Source: Hyphomicrobiales bacterium (GTDB taxonomy: Bacteria; Pseudomonadota; Alphaproteobacteria; Rhizobiales; Methyloligellaceae). Taken from it: a stretch of DNA of 64,000 nucleotides. Location of the stretch: assembly GCA_021775555.1 (NCBI GenBank), contig JAJFHP010000057.1, positions 150,300 through 214,299 on the forward strand. Reading direction: 5' to 3'. The notes below the pieces were generated by a model. That model saw only the letters and a list, made by a program, of their open reading frames with translations. It was not told the origin of the DNA and made no database searches. Positions 55,327-64,000 of the stretch are shown in pieces. Positions within the stretch are counted from its first letter, which is position 1. Every line of letters begins with the position of its first letter. Made by a program: the position numbers and the translations under genes.

Positions 55327-56457
55327 ATGAAAATCTGTCAGCTCTGCAACCTTGATTTCACGCTCTACCATTTTCTTCTTCCCCTGATGCGTGGCATGGG
55401 GGAGGCGGGCCATGAGGTTGTCGGTGTCTGCTCGGATGGGGATTTTGCCGGCAAGGTTTGTGAGGAAGGCTTTCGCGTGGAAACGGTCCCGATCGAGAGA
55501 AGTTTTAATATTTTCAGGCATGTCGGAAGCATTAAAAAACTTGTCGCGCTGTTCCGGCGCGAGAAGTTCGACATCGTGCATGTGCATAACCCGGTCGCGG
55601 CGCTGGTTGGCAGGGCTGCTGCATGGCGCGCGGGTGTGCCGTGCATCGTTTACACAGCCCATGGTTTTTACTTTCATGAGCATATGCCGCTCCTCAAGCG
55701 CAGCGCGTTTATCGCGCTTGAATGGCTTGCGGGGCGTGTCACCGACGTACTCTTCACCCAGTCACAGGAAGACGCCGAGACCGCGCGGCGGCTCAAGCTC
55801 ATATCGGGAAGTCATATCGAGGCAATCGGTAATGGCGTCGATGCGCAGAGGTTTCATGCCTCGGGGTCGAAGGCGGACCGGAACCGCGTGCGGGCCAGTA
55901 TCGGCACGTCTGAGAGCCGGGTTGCCATCATGACTGTGGGACGCCTGGTGGCGGAAAAGGGATTCCCGGAACTCATCGAGGCCATGCTCCATGTGGATGC
56001 CGATTTATGGGTCATCGGTGAGCGGCTGGAGAGCGACCATGCGACAAGCATCGACGAGGCTATGATGCTTGCGCAAAGCGACCCGTCGCTGAAGCAGCGC
56101 GTTCATTTTCTTGGATACCGCAAGGATATGCCGGACCTGCTGCGCGCGGCCGATATTTTCGTGTCAGCCTCGCACCGCGAAGGCATGCCGCGCTCCATCA
56201 TCGAGGCGATGATGTGCGCTCTTCCGGTTGTCGCCACCAATATCCGCGGTAGCCGCGAGGAAGTGATCAACGGCAAAACCGGGTCTCTCGTCGAAGTGAA
56301 GCATCCACGGGCGCTGGCTGCTGCGATCACGCATCTCATCGAAAGCTCAGACATCCGCAATGCGTTGGGCAGGGCGGGGCGCAAACGCGCGCTCGAGCTT
56401 TATGATGAGCAGCTTGTTGTGCAGCGACAGATCAAAACCCTTGGTCTATTAAAGTAG
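55327..56457 (+). CDS. Glycosyltransferase family 4 protein
   Basis: About 376 residues from ATG 55327 (MKICQLCNLDFTL); an upstream frame start at 55291 overlaps asnB. HVHNPVAALVGRAAAW and YTAHGFYFHEHMP are in the acceptor domain; VGRLVAEKGFPELIEAM, FLGYRKDMPDLLRAADIFVSAS and REGMPRSIIEAMMCALPVVA in the donor domain. This resembles undecaprenyl-linked GT4 enzymes that add the second sugar. It overlaps the converging epimerase-like gene by 9 bases. Confidence 0.88.
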   Translation: MKICQLCNLDFTLYHFLLPLMRGMGEAGHEVVGVCSDGDFAGKVCEEGFRVETVPIERSFNIFRHVGSIKKLVALFRREKFDIVHVHNPVAALVGRAAAWRAGVPCIVYTAHGFYFHEHMPLLKRSAFIALEWLAGRVTDVLFTQSQEDAETARRLKLISGSHIEAIGNGVDAQRFHASGSKADRNRVRASIGTSESRVAIMTVGRLVAEKGFPELIEAMLHVDADLWVIGERLESDHATSIDEAMMLAQSDPSLKQRVHFLGYRKDMPDLLRAADIFVSASHREGMPRSIIEAMMCALPVVATNIRGSREEVINGKTGSLVEVKHPRALAAAITHLIESSDIRNALGRAGRKRALELYDEQLVVQRQIKTLGLLK

Positions 56458-57315
56458 TTCTTTTGCAAATGTTTCTGCGAGGCCCTGTTTCAGTGATCGG
56501 GGCGTAACCCCGAGAACATCGATCATCACGTTCACATCCACCGTCTTATCCTCCTGCAGACGCAGGACTTCTGCATCCTTTATTGTTGGAATTCCGGGAA
56601 CAAGCGTGGTCAAGCGAGCCGCAATGCGCAACAATATTATCGGTAAAGAGGGCACCTTGACCCAGCTACCGGATGCGCCAGCGATGGCCCGTAAAAAAGC
56701 GTGATAGGGAACGGCTTCAGGTCCGCCAAGGTGAATGACGACTCGTTTCAGGTACGGCTTGTGGGCCGCGCGCACTACCGCTTCGGCAACATCTTTCACA
56801 TGGATAGGCTGAATGAGCGCCTGTCCCCCATCAGGTAGGGGAATGATGTGAAACCGCCTTATGAGTGCCGACATGCGCTGGACATTGTTCTCTCCCGCCG
56901 CACCGTAGATCATGGTCGGGTGCAGAAGTATCCAAGGCAGATCGCACTTCTCCAGATTGCGCGCTGCGGCAAGCACCTCATCAGCTTTGGGGTCCGGAAT
57001 TTGGGAGAGATACCTCGTTGAGCCAATCACAATGTACCGTTCGATGCTGTCCGGGCACAGCGTTGCAATCGCCCTGGTGAAGCGGGCATGGACCGTATTT
57101 ATAACGATGTCCCGCGGGTGGATAAATGATGAGCCTTTCAGGTCATCCTCTAAGTCCATAGTGACATGGGCGCCCGGCAATTCTGCGAGGGTCTCGGCTT
57201 TTCTGCCAACGGAGAGGATTGAGTGTCCGGCCTCGTGAAATCTCTTTACCAGCAGGAGTCCGAGTCGGCCCGTGGCGCCGAAGATGACTATGCGGGGGAG
57301 ATTGGGTTCAGACAT
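56449..57315 (-). CDS. Atypical NAD(P)-binding SDR, epimerase-like
   Basis: 288 residues from ATG 57315. IVIFGATGRLGLLLVKRF binds the dinucleotide and GSTRYLSQIPDP and LHPTMIYGAAGENN follow in the positions of the epimerase family, but the active-site Y-x-x-x-K is not obvious. It resembles short atypical SDRs related to WbpV/WbpK-type sugar reductases. With the small sugar-phosphate transferase at 59883, it may make the initiating sugar nucleotide; this is inferred. Confidence 0.72.
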   Translation of the reverse strand: MSEPNLPRIVIFGATGRLGLLLVKRFHEAGHSILSVGRKAETLAELPGAHVTMDLEDDLKGSSFIHPRDIVINTVHARFTRAIATLCPDSIERYIVIGSTRYLSQIPDPKADEVLAAARNLEKCDLPWILLHPTMIYGAAGENNVQRMSALIRRFHIIPLPDGGQALIQPIHVKDVAEAVVRAAHKPYLKRVVIHLGGPEAVPYHAFLRAIAGASGSWVKVPSLPIILLRIAARLTTLVPGIPTIKDAEVLRLQEDKTVDVNVMIDVLGVTPRSLKQGLAETFAKELL

Positions 57316-57436
57316 GGGACCATCAGTTAATCAGACAACGGGCAGTGATATTTATGCAGGTGTTATGCGGTGATTTCAGCTATGAGTCACCGTTCTTGCA
57401 CCAAGTGAAGTGAAATCGGGCGCACGATAACTCCTC

Positions 57437-58822
57437 ATGTTGTTCAACTCCCAAATCTTCCTGTTGCTGTTTTTGCCGCTGACGCTGCTGGCCTATTACC
57501 GGATTTCGGAGAACCGGGCACAGCGCGAGTGGCTGGTGATCGCGGCTTCAATAATTTTTTACGGCTATTGGGACTATAGGCTGGTGCCATTGCTGGCGGG
57601 GTCCATCATCGCCAACTGGTTGTTCGCGCGGTCCATTGGAGGACGCGGATCGCGGGTGGGGGTGCTGCTCGGGATCGGACTCAATCTGGTCATCATCGGT
57701 GTCTTCAAATATGCCGACTTTTTCGCCGGATCTCTGGCCTGGATTTTCGGTGCGCAGCACACGCCCTGGAATATCATCCTGCCGCTCGGCATCAGCTTTT
57801 TCACTTTCCAGCAGATTTCATATTTGGCTGACCGCTACAAAGGCGAGGCACCGGAATATGGCTTCCGCGAATATTTTCTCTATGTTTCCTTCTTTCCCCA
57901 GCTGATCGCCGGCCCAATCGTCCGGCACAATGAACTGATCTATCAGCTTGAGTCTTCTCCACGCAGGGACGGCATGCATGAACGCCTGTCGCGCGGCGCA
58001 ACACTGCTGGCAATCGGTCTGGTCAAGAAGGTGTTTATTGCCGATACCGCGGCGCGCATCGCCGACCCGCTGTTCGAGGCCGCCGGCAATGGCGCTCTTT
58101 CCATGATCGACGCCTGGATAGCAACACTGGCCTTCACGTTTCAGATCTATTTTGATTTTTCCGGCTACTCCGACATGGCGATAGGTCTCGCGCTGATGTT
58201 CGGGCTGACCCTGCCGATCAATTTCAACATCCCTTACCGGGCGGTTTCGATCCGTGATTTCTGGCGGCGTTGGCATATGACCTTGTCTCATTTCCTGCGC
58301 GATTATCTCTACATTCCCCTGGGCGGTGCGCGTCACGGCCTGTCCATGCAGGCGCTTGCACTTACCGCTACCATGTTTCTTGGCGGGCTGTGGCACGGCG
58401 CTGGCTGGACATTCGTTGTCTGGGGACTGATGCACGGGGCCGGGCTCGCCATACACGCATGGTGGTCGAGGCTCACCAATATAAGCCTGCCCAACCCCGC
58501 CGGTTGGGCGCTGACCATGGTGTTTGTCATGCTTGGCTGGGTCCTGTTCCGCGCGTCCAGCTTCCCCGAAGCCATGTCCATGTTCACAAGCATGATTGGC
58601 GGTCATGGCTTCACGCTGACCATGGCAAACTACGGAGCGCATCCCGCCATTCTTGCTCTCGCGGCGGCCGTGGCGCTCATAGGGCCGAGCAGTCAGGCTT
58701 TCGCGCTGGAACGGGATTACGCGCGGCCCTGGGGGGCGCTCGCGGTCGCGTCCGCATTGACCTTCAGCGTCATCATGGCCGGGTCAAGTGCCCATCCTGA
58801 ATTCATTTACTTTCAATTTTGA
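57437..58822 (+). CDS. MBOAT-family O-acyltransferase (second copy)
   Basis: 461 residues from ATG 57437 (MLFNSQIFLLLFLPL). Same motif chain as the copy at 31178: ISFFTFQQISYLAD, FFPQLIAGPIVRHNE, YFDFSGYSDMAIGLA, FWRRWHMTLSHFLRDYLYIPLGG and GGLWHGAGWTFVVWG with the catalytic histidine. Clearly paralogous but with a shorter C-terminus. Partnered with the SGNH-like protein whose TTG overlaps its stop. Confidence 0.93.
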   Translation: MLFNSQIFLLLFLPLTLLAYYRISENRAQREWLVIAASIIFYGYWDYRLVPLLAGSIIANWLFARSIGGRGSRVGVLLGIGLNLVIIGVFKYADFFAGSLAWIFGAQHTPWNIILPLGISFFTFQQISYLADRYKGEAPEYGFREYFLYVSFFPQLIAGPIVRHNELIYQLESSPRRDGMHERLSRGATLLAIGLVKKVFIADTAARIADPLFEAAGNGALSMIDAWIATLAFTFQIYFDFSGYSDMAIGLALMFGLTLPINFNIPYRAVSIRDFWRRWHMTLSHFLRDYLYIPLGGARHGLSMQALALTATMFLGGLWHGAGWTFVVWGLMHGAGLAIHAWWSRLTNISLPNPAGWALTMVFVMLGWVLFRASSFPEAMSMFTSMIGGHGFTLTMANYGAHPAILALAAAVALIGPSSQAFALERDYARPWGALAVASALTFSVIMAGSSAHPEFIYFQF

Positions 58823-59877
58823 GGCCGCGGCATCCTATGAACTGGCAGGTGTTCTGGAAATGGTTGAGCTGGAGCGGTATAGTGGCCGCAACAGTCCTGC
58901 TGGGTGCCGTATGGCTTGTGAACCCTTATAATAATTTGCCCTTCTCGCCGCCCTTAAAACGCGCGCCAATGGCCTCCAACCAGAGATTTTCTTACCCGGC
59001 GATTGCCCGGAATGAGAAGTTCGATAGTCTCGTCGTCGGCACATCAACCACCCGCCTGTTGCGGCCAGACGTCTTGAACGAGGGGTTCAGGGCGAAGTTT
59101 GCCAATCTTTCGATGAACAGCGCAACCGCCTATGAGCAGTCCCGCATATTGGAGATTTTCGCGCGCCATCGCAGCGCGCCGAAAGTGCTGCTCTTGGGTC
59201 TGGACATCGTGTGGTGCGAAGTCTCGGCGGAACTGGAGAAATACACGTTCCGGAAGTTTCCTGAATGGATGTATGACGACAATCCATGGAACGACGCGTT
59301 TCATATGCTGGAGTTCAAGACCTTCGAAGTTCTGGTGCGAAAGCTTGGCTTTCTGCTGGGTTTGAGAAGCGCCAGATACGGTGATGACGGATACATTAAC
59401 TTTCTTCCGCAGCTCAGCAAATATGACCTGGAGTTGGCGCGCAGAAAAATCTATGGCGCATCATACCCACCGCCTGTGAAGGCTGCCCAGACACCACCAC
59501 CTGCTGTCGATTTCAAGCCGCGTTCATGGACATATCCAGCCTTGGTTCGGCTCGACAGCAACCTTGGTGTGCTACCCGCCGATACGCGCAAGATTCTGGT
59601 CTTCGTGCCCTATCACCGGCATCGTCAACCCGCACCTCATACACGGAGCGGGGCGCAATGGGCTGAATGCAAAAAGCGCGTCGCCAAAATTGCGAAGCGT
59701 CACCCGAACAGCGTTGTTCTGGATTTCATGATCCCGTCTCCAATCACCATCCATGACGAGAATTACTGGGATCCCCTTCATTACAAAGTGTCCGTTGCTG
59801 ACCGGTTTGCGCGACTGATTGCAGACGGAGCAAGCGGCAAAACGGCACCCGGCGGTGAATATGTCGTGCTTGATTAA
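58819..59877 (+). CDS. SGNH-like membrane-anchored partner of MBOAT
   Basis: 352 residues if the TTG at 58819 (TTGA overlap) is used; ATG 58837 gives 346 and begins MNWQVFWKWLSW. One N-terminal membrane anchor, then a periplasmic domain. FDSLVVGTSTTRLLRPDVL is the serine block, NLSMNSATAYEQSR the second block, and NYWDPLHYKVSVADR near the C-terminus carries the Asp-His pair. It fits the acyl-placing partner of the MBOAT upstream, like the protein at 32647. Confidence 0.78.
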   Translation: MRPRHPMNWQVFWKWLSWSGIVAATVLLGAVWLVNPYNNLPFSPPLKRAPMASNQRFSYPAIARNEKFDSLVVGTSTTRLLRPDVLNEGFRAKFANLSMNSATAYEQSRILEIFARHRSAPKVLLLGLDIVWCEVSAELEKYTFRKFPEWMYDDNPWNDAFHMLEFKTFEVLVRKLGFLLGLRSARYGDDGYINFLPQLSKYDLELARRKIYGASYPPPVKAAQTPPPAVDFKPRSWTYPALVRLDSNLGVLPADTRKILVFVPYHRHRQPAPHTRSGAQWAECKKRVAKIAKRHPNSVVLDFMIPSPITIHDENYWDPLHYKVSVADRFARLIADGASGKTAPGGEYVVLD

Positions 59878-59882
59878 GACTG

Positions 59883-60422
59883 TTACTTTCTGAACAATGT
59901 CCTGAGGATCAACGTCAAATCCATGCCCATCGATCGGGTGCGGATATAGGTTTGATCAACCTCCGCCAACCGCTCGGGCCTGGACATATCTATGCCCTCC
60001 ACCTGAGCCAGGCCGGTAATCCCGGGTGTTGCGATAAATACATCGCGGGCGCGCCGCTCGGTGATCAGCTTTTTCTGATTTGGCAGGCAGGGCCGCGGGC
60101 CCACGAGGCTCATTTCCCCCACAAGCACATTCCACAGTTGCGGGAGTTCATCCAGCTTGAGGGCGCGCAGAACCGACCCCACGGCCGTCAGGGCGCTGGC
60201 GCTGATTTCATGAGTGCCGCGCTGAGCTGTGCCCTGTTTCATGGTGCGAAACTTGTTGCAGATGAATGTCTGCTCATACCTTCCGACACGCTCCTGCCGG
60301 AACAGGACCGGACCCCTGGATGTCAAAGCAACGAGCAGGGCGACGACAAGACAGACGGGAGCCAGAACAATGAGACCCGCAATCGCGGCGGCTATATCCA
60401 GTGTTCGTTTGAGTGGCGGCAT
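59883..60422 (-). CDS. Small initiating sugar-phosphate transferase (PglC-like)
   Basis: 179 residues from ATG 60422, about the size of minimal PglC-type monotopic phosphoglycosyl transferases rather than long Wba[22 protein letters not shown] is the re-entrant membrane helix, [21 protein letters not shown] the catalytic-loop region, then [25 protein letters not shown] and [11 protein letters not shown]. It transfers a sugar-1-phosphate to undecaprenyl phosphate, starting repeat-unit synthesis. Only 5 bases from the converging SGNH-like gene. Confidence 0.9.
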   Translation of the reverse strand: MPPLKRTLDIAAAIAGLIVLAPVCLVVALLVALTSRGPVLFRQERVGRYEQTFICNKFRTMKQGTAQRGTHEISASALTAVGSVLRALKLDELPQLWNVLVGEMSLVGPRPCLPNQKKLITERRARDVFIATPGITGLAQVEGIDMSRPERLAEVDQTYIRTRSMGMDLTLILRTLFRK

Positions 60423-60502
60423 GATGAATGGGGTCCGGGTCTCAGCCCAACAGTAGAAGTATATTCTTTTTCATAACATGACTGGTTCCCGGGAGGGCTG
60501 TA

Positions 60503-61627
60503 TTAACGCGGCGCTGTCGCTTCCTTCAGGGGGAGAATGCCCCTGATCGTGAGGCGCTCCATCATGACGGTGGCGGCTTTCCCGTTGCTTTCGGGAGACC
60601 AGTGCGGATCGAACCGGTATTTGTCCAGTTCAGGTATCCAGCCGAGAAATGGATCGAATGTATCCAGGAAGGCCGTGAACCGCCGTACCAGCGGGCGGTC
60701 TTTCGGCAGCCGGAAACTGTTGGTGTGAAACATCACATATCTGCCACCCCCTGCACGAACAAACTCGTTCATCTCGCGGATCCTGCCAATATGCACCTCC
60801 AGCGCAGTGGCGACATATGGATAGGTCTTGTTGTCAAGCAGCAGCAGGTTGAAATCATATTTGCCTGTCAGCTGCGTTTCTTTTTTGCCCTCGATGAGGA
60901 GCCTTCGGCGCTCAACCCTTGCATCGACCTCCAGCCCGGTCAGCGCGATATTGTAGAGGGTGGAGTTTTTTTCAAGAAATCCCCTGTGAGGGCGCGAAAT
61001 CCTGTCCTCGATCTCCGCGCGTCGTGCCGCGCTCAATGGTTCGCGATGTCCATCGGAAAGGCTGATGCTTGCAAAATTCTCGATACGCTGGTTGGAGATC
61101 AGCGTATAGCCGGGAAAGGTGAAGTCGTCATTGAAGTCGGTGGTGTCGTAGAGATGGATCACCAGCGCCGGGGCATGTGGCAGTCTCGAGATCAGCCGCT
61201 TGAGGCGCGCCAGCTGGTGGCGCGTGCCAGTGCCGTTGATACCGCATTTGAGTACCCGGATACCGGTTCTGCGCTCGATATGGCTGGTCCATTTCATCTC
61301 CAGGGGTGCATAGCCCCAGGTGAAACTGTCGCCGATGGCCAGAATATAGGGTTGATCCGGTTGCAGCTTTACAGGCGCATCGAAACAGCCGATCTCGTTC
61401 GTGTAAATATCATGGGATGCCCCGCGGAACCTGAAGCGTTGCATGGGGGCGTTCCTGTTCAGCGTGGTGCCGAGTTCGGTATCGGTGATGTAATAGCCAG
61501 GCGGATCGAGAATTGCCGGATGGCGCGCCTCGTCGAATGGGGTCCATCGCAGTGCCACATCGATGATGAGGAGCACAAGCAGGATGAGTGTGCCATTCCA
61601 GGCACCAATTTTGAGCAAATCCCGCAA
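60503..61627 (-). CDS. SGNH/GDSL-hydrolase-like membrane-anchored protein
   Basis: 374 residues from TTG 61627. One membrane anchor (about residues 12-28) and a periplasmic domain. ILAIGDSFTWGYAP is the GDS serine block, CGINGTGTRHQLARL the Gly/Asn block, and DPHWSPESNGKAA near the end carries Asp and His. It is a third SGNH-type protein without its own adjacent MBOAT and may act with either copy or as a deacylase. A 400-codon frame on the opposite strand is a shadow of this gene. Confidence 0.78.
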   Translation of the reverse strand: MRDLLKIGAWNGTLILLVLLIIDVALRWTPFDEARHPAILDPPGYYITDTELGTTLNRNAPMQRFRFRGASHDIYTNEIGCFDAPVKLQPDQPYILAIGDSFTWGYAPLEMKWTSHIERRTGIRVLKCGINGTGTRHQLARLKRLISRLPHAPALVIHLYDTTDFNDDFTFPGYTLISNQRIENFASISLSDGHREPLSAARRAEIEDRISRPHRGFLEKNSTLYNIALTGLEVDARVERRRLLIEGKKETQLTGKYDFNLLLLDNKTYPYVATALEVHIGRIREMNEFVRAGGGRYVMFHTNSFRLPKDRPLVRRFTAFLDTFDPFLGWIPELDKYRFDPHWSPESNGKAATVMMERLTIRGILPLKEATAPR

Positions 61628-61766
61628 ACCAATATCTTCTTTGTTGCCTGTCCAGAAAACTGTCAGGCGGAGCGCCTATCTCTTCAGGACAATAATCAGA
61701 TGAAAGGGGCCGTGCTGTGTTCAACAGTGCGTACCCTTGGTGCTCGTGAAGCGCTGACGCTGTGTG

Positions 61767-62147
61767 CTATTGGGTCTTATTCGAAGCCGTTTTGCCGCTT
61801 TTAGAGGCCGGGCAGGGTTTGCCAGATGCAAAGCACACGAAATAGTCAGATCTTGGCAGCTTTTCGCACTTGATGGTTGCGCTCTTTGCATTGTGCCACA
61901 TTGAGTATTGCTCACCATATTTCATCGCCTTCTGTGACCAGGCGCGAATGGCTTCGAGGTTTGCAACAGAACTGATCCTGTGAGGACGACCCTTATTGCT
62001 GACTTTCTTTTGACACTCAGCCACGGCTTCGCCTGCCGGGGCAGCCTCTGCAGGCTTGGCGCCCTTTGTTTCCACAGCCATGGCGGTTCTGGGTCCAACA
62101 AGCATGACCAGAAGGATTGCTGAATAAAGGATTTTAGTACGCGGCAT
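61767..62147 (-). CDS. Small exported protein of unknown function
   Basis: About 126 residues from ATG 62147 with GGGAG upstream. The N-terminus MPRTKILYSAILLVMLVGPR ending in AMAVE looks like a signal peptide cleaved near TAMA-VE. An alanine/proline-rich linker follows, then a region with several cysteines (CQKK, CEKL, CFAS, CPAS) and WSQKAMKYGEQYSMWHNA. It resembles small periplasmic proteins of Hyphomicrobiales-type bacteria, but I cannot name the family. Confidence 0.65.
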   Translation of the reverse strand: MPRTKILYSAILLVMLVGPRTAMAVETKGAKPAEAAPAGEAVAECQKKVSNKGRPHRISSVANLEAIRAWSQKAMKYGEQYSMWHNAKSATIKCEKLPRSDYFVCFASGKPCPASKSGKTASNKTQ

Positions 62148-62264
62148 ATACGCTCTCCCTCGATTGGGTGGTGACAACAACAAATCAGGTGCTCAATCTA
62201 GGAGATTGAGGTTTAGAGATGTTTAAAGCAGGGGATAAAGGGGCGTTATGCCCAATAGAATGTC

Positions 62265-62915
62265 CTAATGACAGAGGGTGTCAGCTTTCTCAAGCTGGCG
62301 GAAGAAGGACAAGGTCGCCAGGGCGCGGTGGTCGGGGCCGGCATAGGTGGCGTTGGGACGCCGGTCGCCGCTATCCTGCAACAGCCATTTGGGGACCGGC
62401 TTGGCAAATTTCCACATCGCTGCAAACGATTGAATGCCAATCCTGCATGTGCGCGGCGCATCGGTTTCGAACAGGTCAAAACCATCGCGCCGTCCCGGTT
62501 CGCGGCGCATTGCATCGCCCAGCCAGCACATATTCTGGCCAAGGATCATCTGCTCATGGGCTTCGAGAACACCCGGTGCATTTGCCCAGCGAACGAGGTC
62601 GCCATGTTCGCTATTCTTGGAAAGTTCAGAGAGCACGCTCCAGGCGTCACGAAGTGCTTTTTCCGGGTCGACATCTGAAAATACCACTTGGATGGAAATG
62701 CTCCGGTTGCTGAGGTCATCGGCTGCTGATGTAAGGGCCTGCATCACCGGTGAGCTTGGTGAGCGGGCGATGATTGTCACCTGCCGGGCCGTTAAATCGG
62801 CAGGTTGCTCTTCATCAAGCCATTGAAAATATTGTTTGAAATACGACTCGTGCCGGTTTTGAGAAAGTGAGTCCGCGCTATTTTGGTGCTGCAGATCTTG
62901 ACTGTTGAATCGCAT
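62265..62915 (-). CDS. Protein of unknown function
   Basis: 216 residues from ATG 62915. No signal peptide or membrane segment. Content is plausible: DEEQPADLTARQVTIIARSP, QMILGQNMCWLGDAMRREPGRRDGFDLFE and ALATLSFFRQLEKAD. It may be a small metabolic or surface-associated protein. I see no catalytic motif. The opposite-strand frames across 62219-62826 are shadows. Confidence 0.6.
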   Translation of the reverse strand: MRFNSQDLQHQNSADSLSQNRHESYFKQYFQWLDEEQPADLTARQVTIIARSPSSPVMQALTSAADDLSNRSISIQVVFSDVDPEKALRDAWSVLSELSKNSEHGDLVRWANAPGVLEAHEQMILGQNMCWLGDAMRREPGRRDGFDLFETDAPRTCRIGIQSFAAMWKFAKPVPKWLLQDSGDRRPNATYAGPDHRALATLSFFRQLEKADTLCH

Positions 62916-63091
62916 TTATTCGTATCTCCGGTTGCCCCCATGACCGGTCCTTCTACGCAAAACAATCGAACCGGTAACAACAGGAGTAACCGGGCAGGGT
63001 TAAAGAAGCCTTGCAATGTGTGCGAAATTGGGCGGCTGAGTGAAAAGTTCAAATTCTTGTCCACAGCCCCGGGAAGGGGACACCTTCATTC

Positions 63092-64000
63092 TCAGACGAC
63101 TGGCACGATATCAAAGGCAATGGATATGCGCCGTTCCTTCGATTCAAACGGCTCAGTCCGGTGATAAAAATAAGAGGGAAACAGCACAACCAGGCCTTCT
63201 TGAGGCTGGTAGGAGCGCACAATTGGTTCAGCGACGGCCTTGGGATATTTTGAAGGACGGCCAAACTCAATCCAACCGTCCTGGGTCTTTGTCCCTGCGG
63301 TGATGACCTCCGGTATCCTGGGATAATAAACGCCACTCAGCCAGCCTGCCGGGTGCACATGCGGTGCCTGATGTCCTTGTGAGCCAAGGACTGTCCCCCA
63401 GATGTTGATGTCCCAATTTTTCGGGTGCTGAGCCAGGAAGGGATGCGAGGCATCAATCGGATGACTGGTCTGATACTCAACGATTGCTTCGTTTATCAAC
63501 TCCAGTAGAAATGCAACTGGTCCCAGTTCCTCGTCCAGGTTAAAGCGCGTTGTCTGGTGCCCCTTCGTCGTCGATTTGCCGCCCGGCTCGTAAATCAGGT
63601 TTGGATGCTTAAGACAATGTTCGCACAAGGCATTGTTGAAACTTTCAAGGTCCGCAAAGCCGTCAGGTGGAGAAAAGGTTTTTGTTTCAATCAGCCGGTC
63701 GAAATCGACAAGCCTGGCCAGCTCATCCAGTTTGCCGGCCTCAAGGAGCGCAATCGATTTGAACACCAGCATCGGTGTATCACCGGCCAGGTCTTGAAGC
63801 GACTTGTCAGTGGCTTCCAGCGCCATCTCCCACTCGCCCACAAACAGGCAGACCCATGCAAAGTTGCGCCAAATGGACGGGTCGTCAGGGTCGATGGCCA
63901 ATGCGCGCTGATACGCGTCGAAGGACTCATCATACCGCTCTGACTTGAGGCAAACCTCGGCAAATTTGAGGTGACCTGCTGGTGAATTGGGAAGAAGGGC
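63092..64000 (-). CDS. TPR protein with 2OG-Fe(II)-oxygenase-like domain (5-prime end beyond window)
   Basis: The frame is open from the right edge: the first visible residues are ALLPNSPAGHLKFAEVCLKS, a TPR repeat, followed by another (YDESFDAYQRALAIDPDDPSIW). Residues about 175-300 of the visible part contain the iron-site region PHVHPAGWLSGVYYPR, PNWDINIWGTVL-type (KNWDINIWGTVLG), and VLFPSYFYHRTEPF with the distal histidine. This matches TPR/putative 2OG-Fe(II) oxygenases (Pfam 2OG-FeII_Oxy_5 type). A start at TTG 63901 would discard obvious TPR sequence, so the gene is called partial. Confidence 0.8.
   Translation of the reverse strand, partial: ALLPNSPAGHLKFAEVCLKSERYDESFDAYQRALAIDPDDPSIWRNFAWVCLFVGEWEMALEATDKSLQDLAGDTPMLVFKSIALLEAGKLDELARLVDFDRLIETKTFSPPDGFADLESFNNALCEHCLKHPNLIYEPGGKSTTKGHQTTRFNLDEELGPVAFLLELINEAIVEYQTSHPIDASHPFLAQHPKNWDINIWGTVLGSQGHQAPHVHPAGWLSGVYYPRIPEVITAGTKTQDGWIEFGRPSKYPKAVAEPIVRSYQPQEGLVVLFPSYFYHRTEPFESKERRISIAFDIVPVV

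Noticed and set aside
60602..61804. 400-codon open frame on the plus strand
   Set aside because: It lies antisense to the SGNH-like gene at 60503-61627, whose minus-strand product has clear GDS, glycine and Asp-His blocks. The plus-strand product shows no motif.
62219..62826. Three overlapping plus-strand frames of 130-164 codons
   Set aside because: Antisense to the more protein-like minus-strand gene at 62265-62915; their products are rich in Arg/Ser/Cys and low-complexity turns, typical of shadow frames.
1..64000. CRISPR arrays, insertion sequences, tRNA or rRNA genes
   Set aside because: No regularly spaced direct repeats, transposase-like proteins, or recognisable structural RNA sequence was seen on either strand.

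Overview
The window looks like a 64 kb surface-polysaccharide and nonulosonic-acid (NulO, sialic-acid-like sugar) locus from a Gram-negative bacterium, most likely an alphaproteobacterium. That placement is an inference from overall protein style, moderate GC, frequent GTG/TTG starts and the mix of GDP-fucose, MBOAT and SGNH genes. No rRNA or tRNA gene is present to fix it. About 50 genes are recognisable. Most are packed head to tail with stop/start overlaps of the ATGA, GTGA or TTGA type, and I used these to choose several starts.

Layout. (1) 1-229: start of an aldo/keto reductase on the minus strand, then a 300 bp divergent spacer with two tandem 15-bp palindromes (260-274 and 294-308). 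(2) 530-9606, plus strand: a legionaminic-acid-type block with aminotransferase legC, acetyltransferase legH, synthase legI, hydrolysing epimerase legG, an AAC(3)-fold acetyltransferase, cytidylyltransferase legF, a capsule-type glycosyltransferase and a CBS-nucleotidyltransferase (ptmE type). A degraded stretch at 7923-8533 holds the C-terminal remnant of an N-acetyl sugar amidotransferase. The missing 4,6-dehydratase legB lies at 35349-36356 on the minus strand, so this pathway appears complete. (3) 9621-33606: an ABC exporter, then a pseudaminic-acid-type block (pseB, pseC, pseG) interleaved with a second glycosyltransferase-like gene, a B12-binding radical SAM enzyme, a GNAT, a TylF-like methyltransferase, a 503-residue protein of unknown function, and an acyl-carrier module (MaoC-SDR fusion, FkbH-like protein, ACP). 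The pseudaminic acid synthase gene pseI is reduced to a 54-codon remnant at 25334-25498, still coupled to both neighbours. Next come a SpsF-GNAT fusion, a class III aminotransferase, an asparagine-synthase-like enzyme without the glutaminase cysteine, a polysaccharide-deacetylase-like protein, a WbqC protein and an MBOAT/SGNH pair. (4) 33603-42421: glycosyltransferases, methyltransferase, esterase-like hydrolase, legB and a GT-C-like membrane protein. (5) 42534-50205, minus strand: manC, fcl and gmd (GDP-fucose from mannose-6-phosphate derivatives), a flippase-like membrane protein, a methyltransferase-GT2 fusion and two further methyltransferases. (6) 50429-60422: two O-antigen polymerase/ligase-like proteins tail to tail, asnB, a GT4, a short NAD(P)-binding epimerase-like protein, a second MBOAT/SGNH pair and a small initiating sugar-phosphate transferase. 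(7) 60503-64000: an SGNH-like protein, a small exported protein, an unknown protein and a TPR/2OG-Fe(II)-oxygenase-like protein running off the right edge.

Reading as a whole: the cell probably makes a fucose- and NulO-containing, O-acylated surface glycan. The small transferase at 59883 starts it on lipid, the GT4/GT2 enzymes extend it, two Wzy/WaaL-like proteins polymerise or ligate it, and two MBOAT/SGNH modules O-acylate it. The most interesting part is 11461-30416, where a pseudaminic-type pathway with a deleted synthase is wired to an ACP-based acyl supply, a radical SAM enzyme and an amide-ligase-like enzyme. This may be a remodelled route to an unusual sugar.
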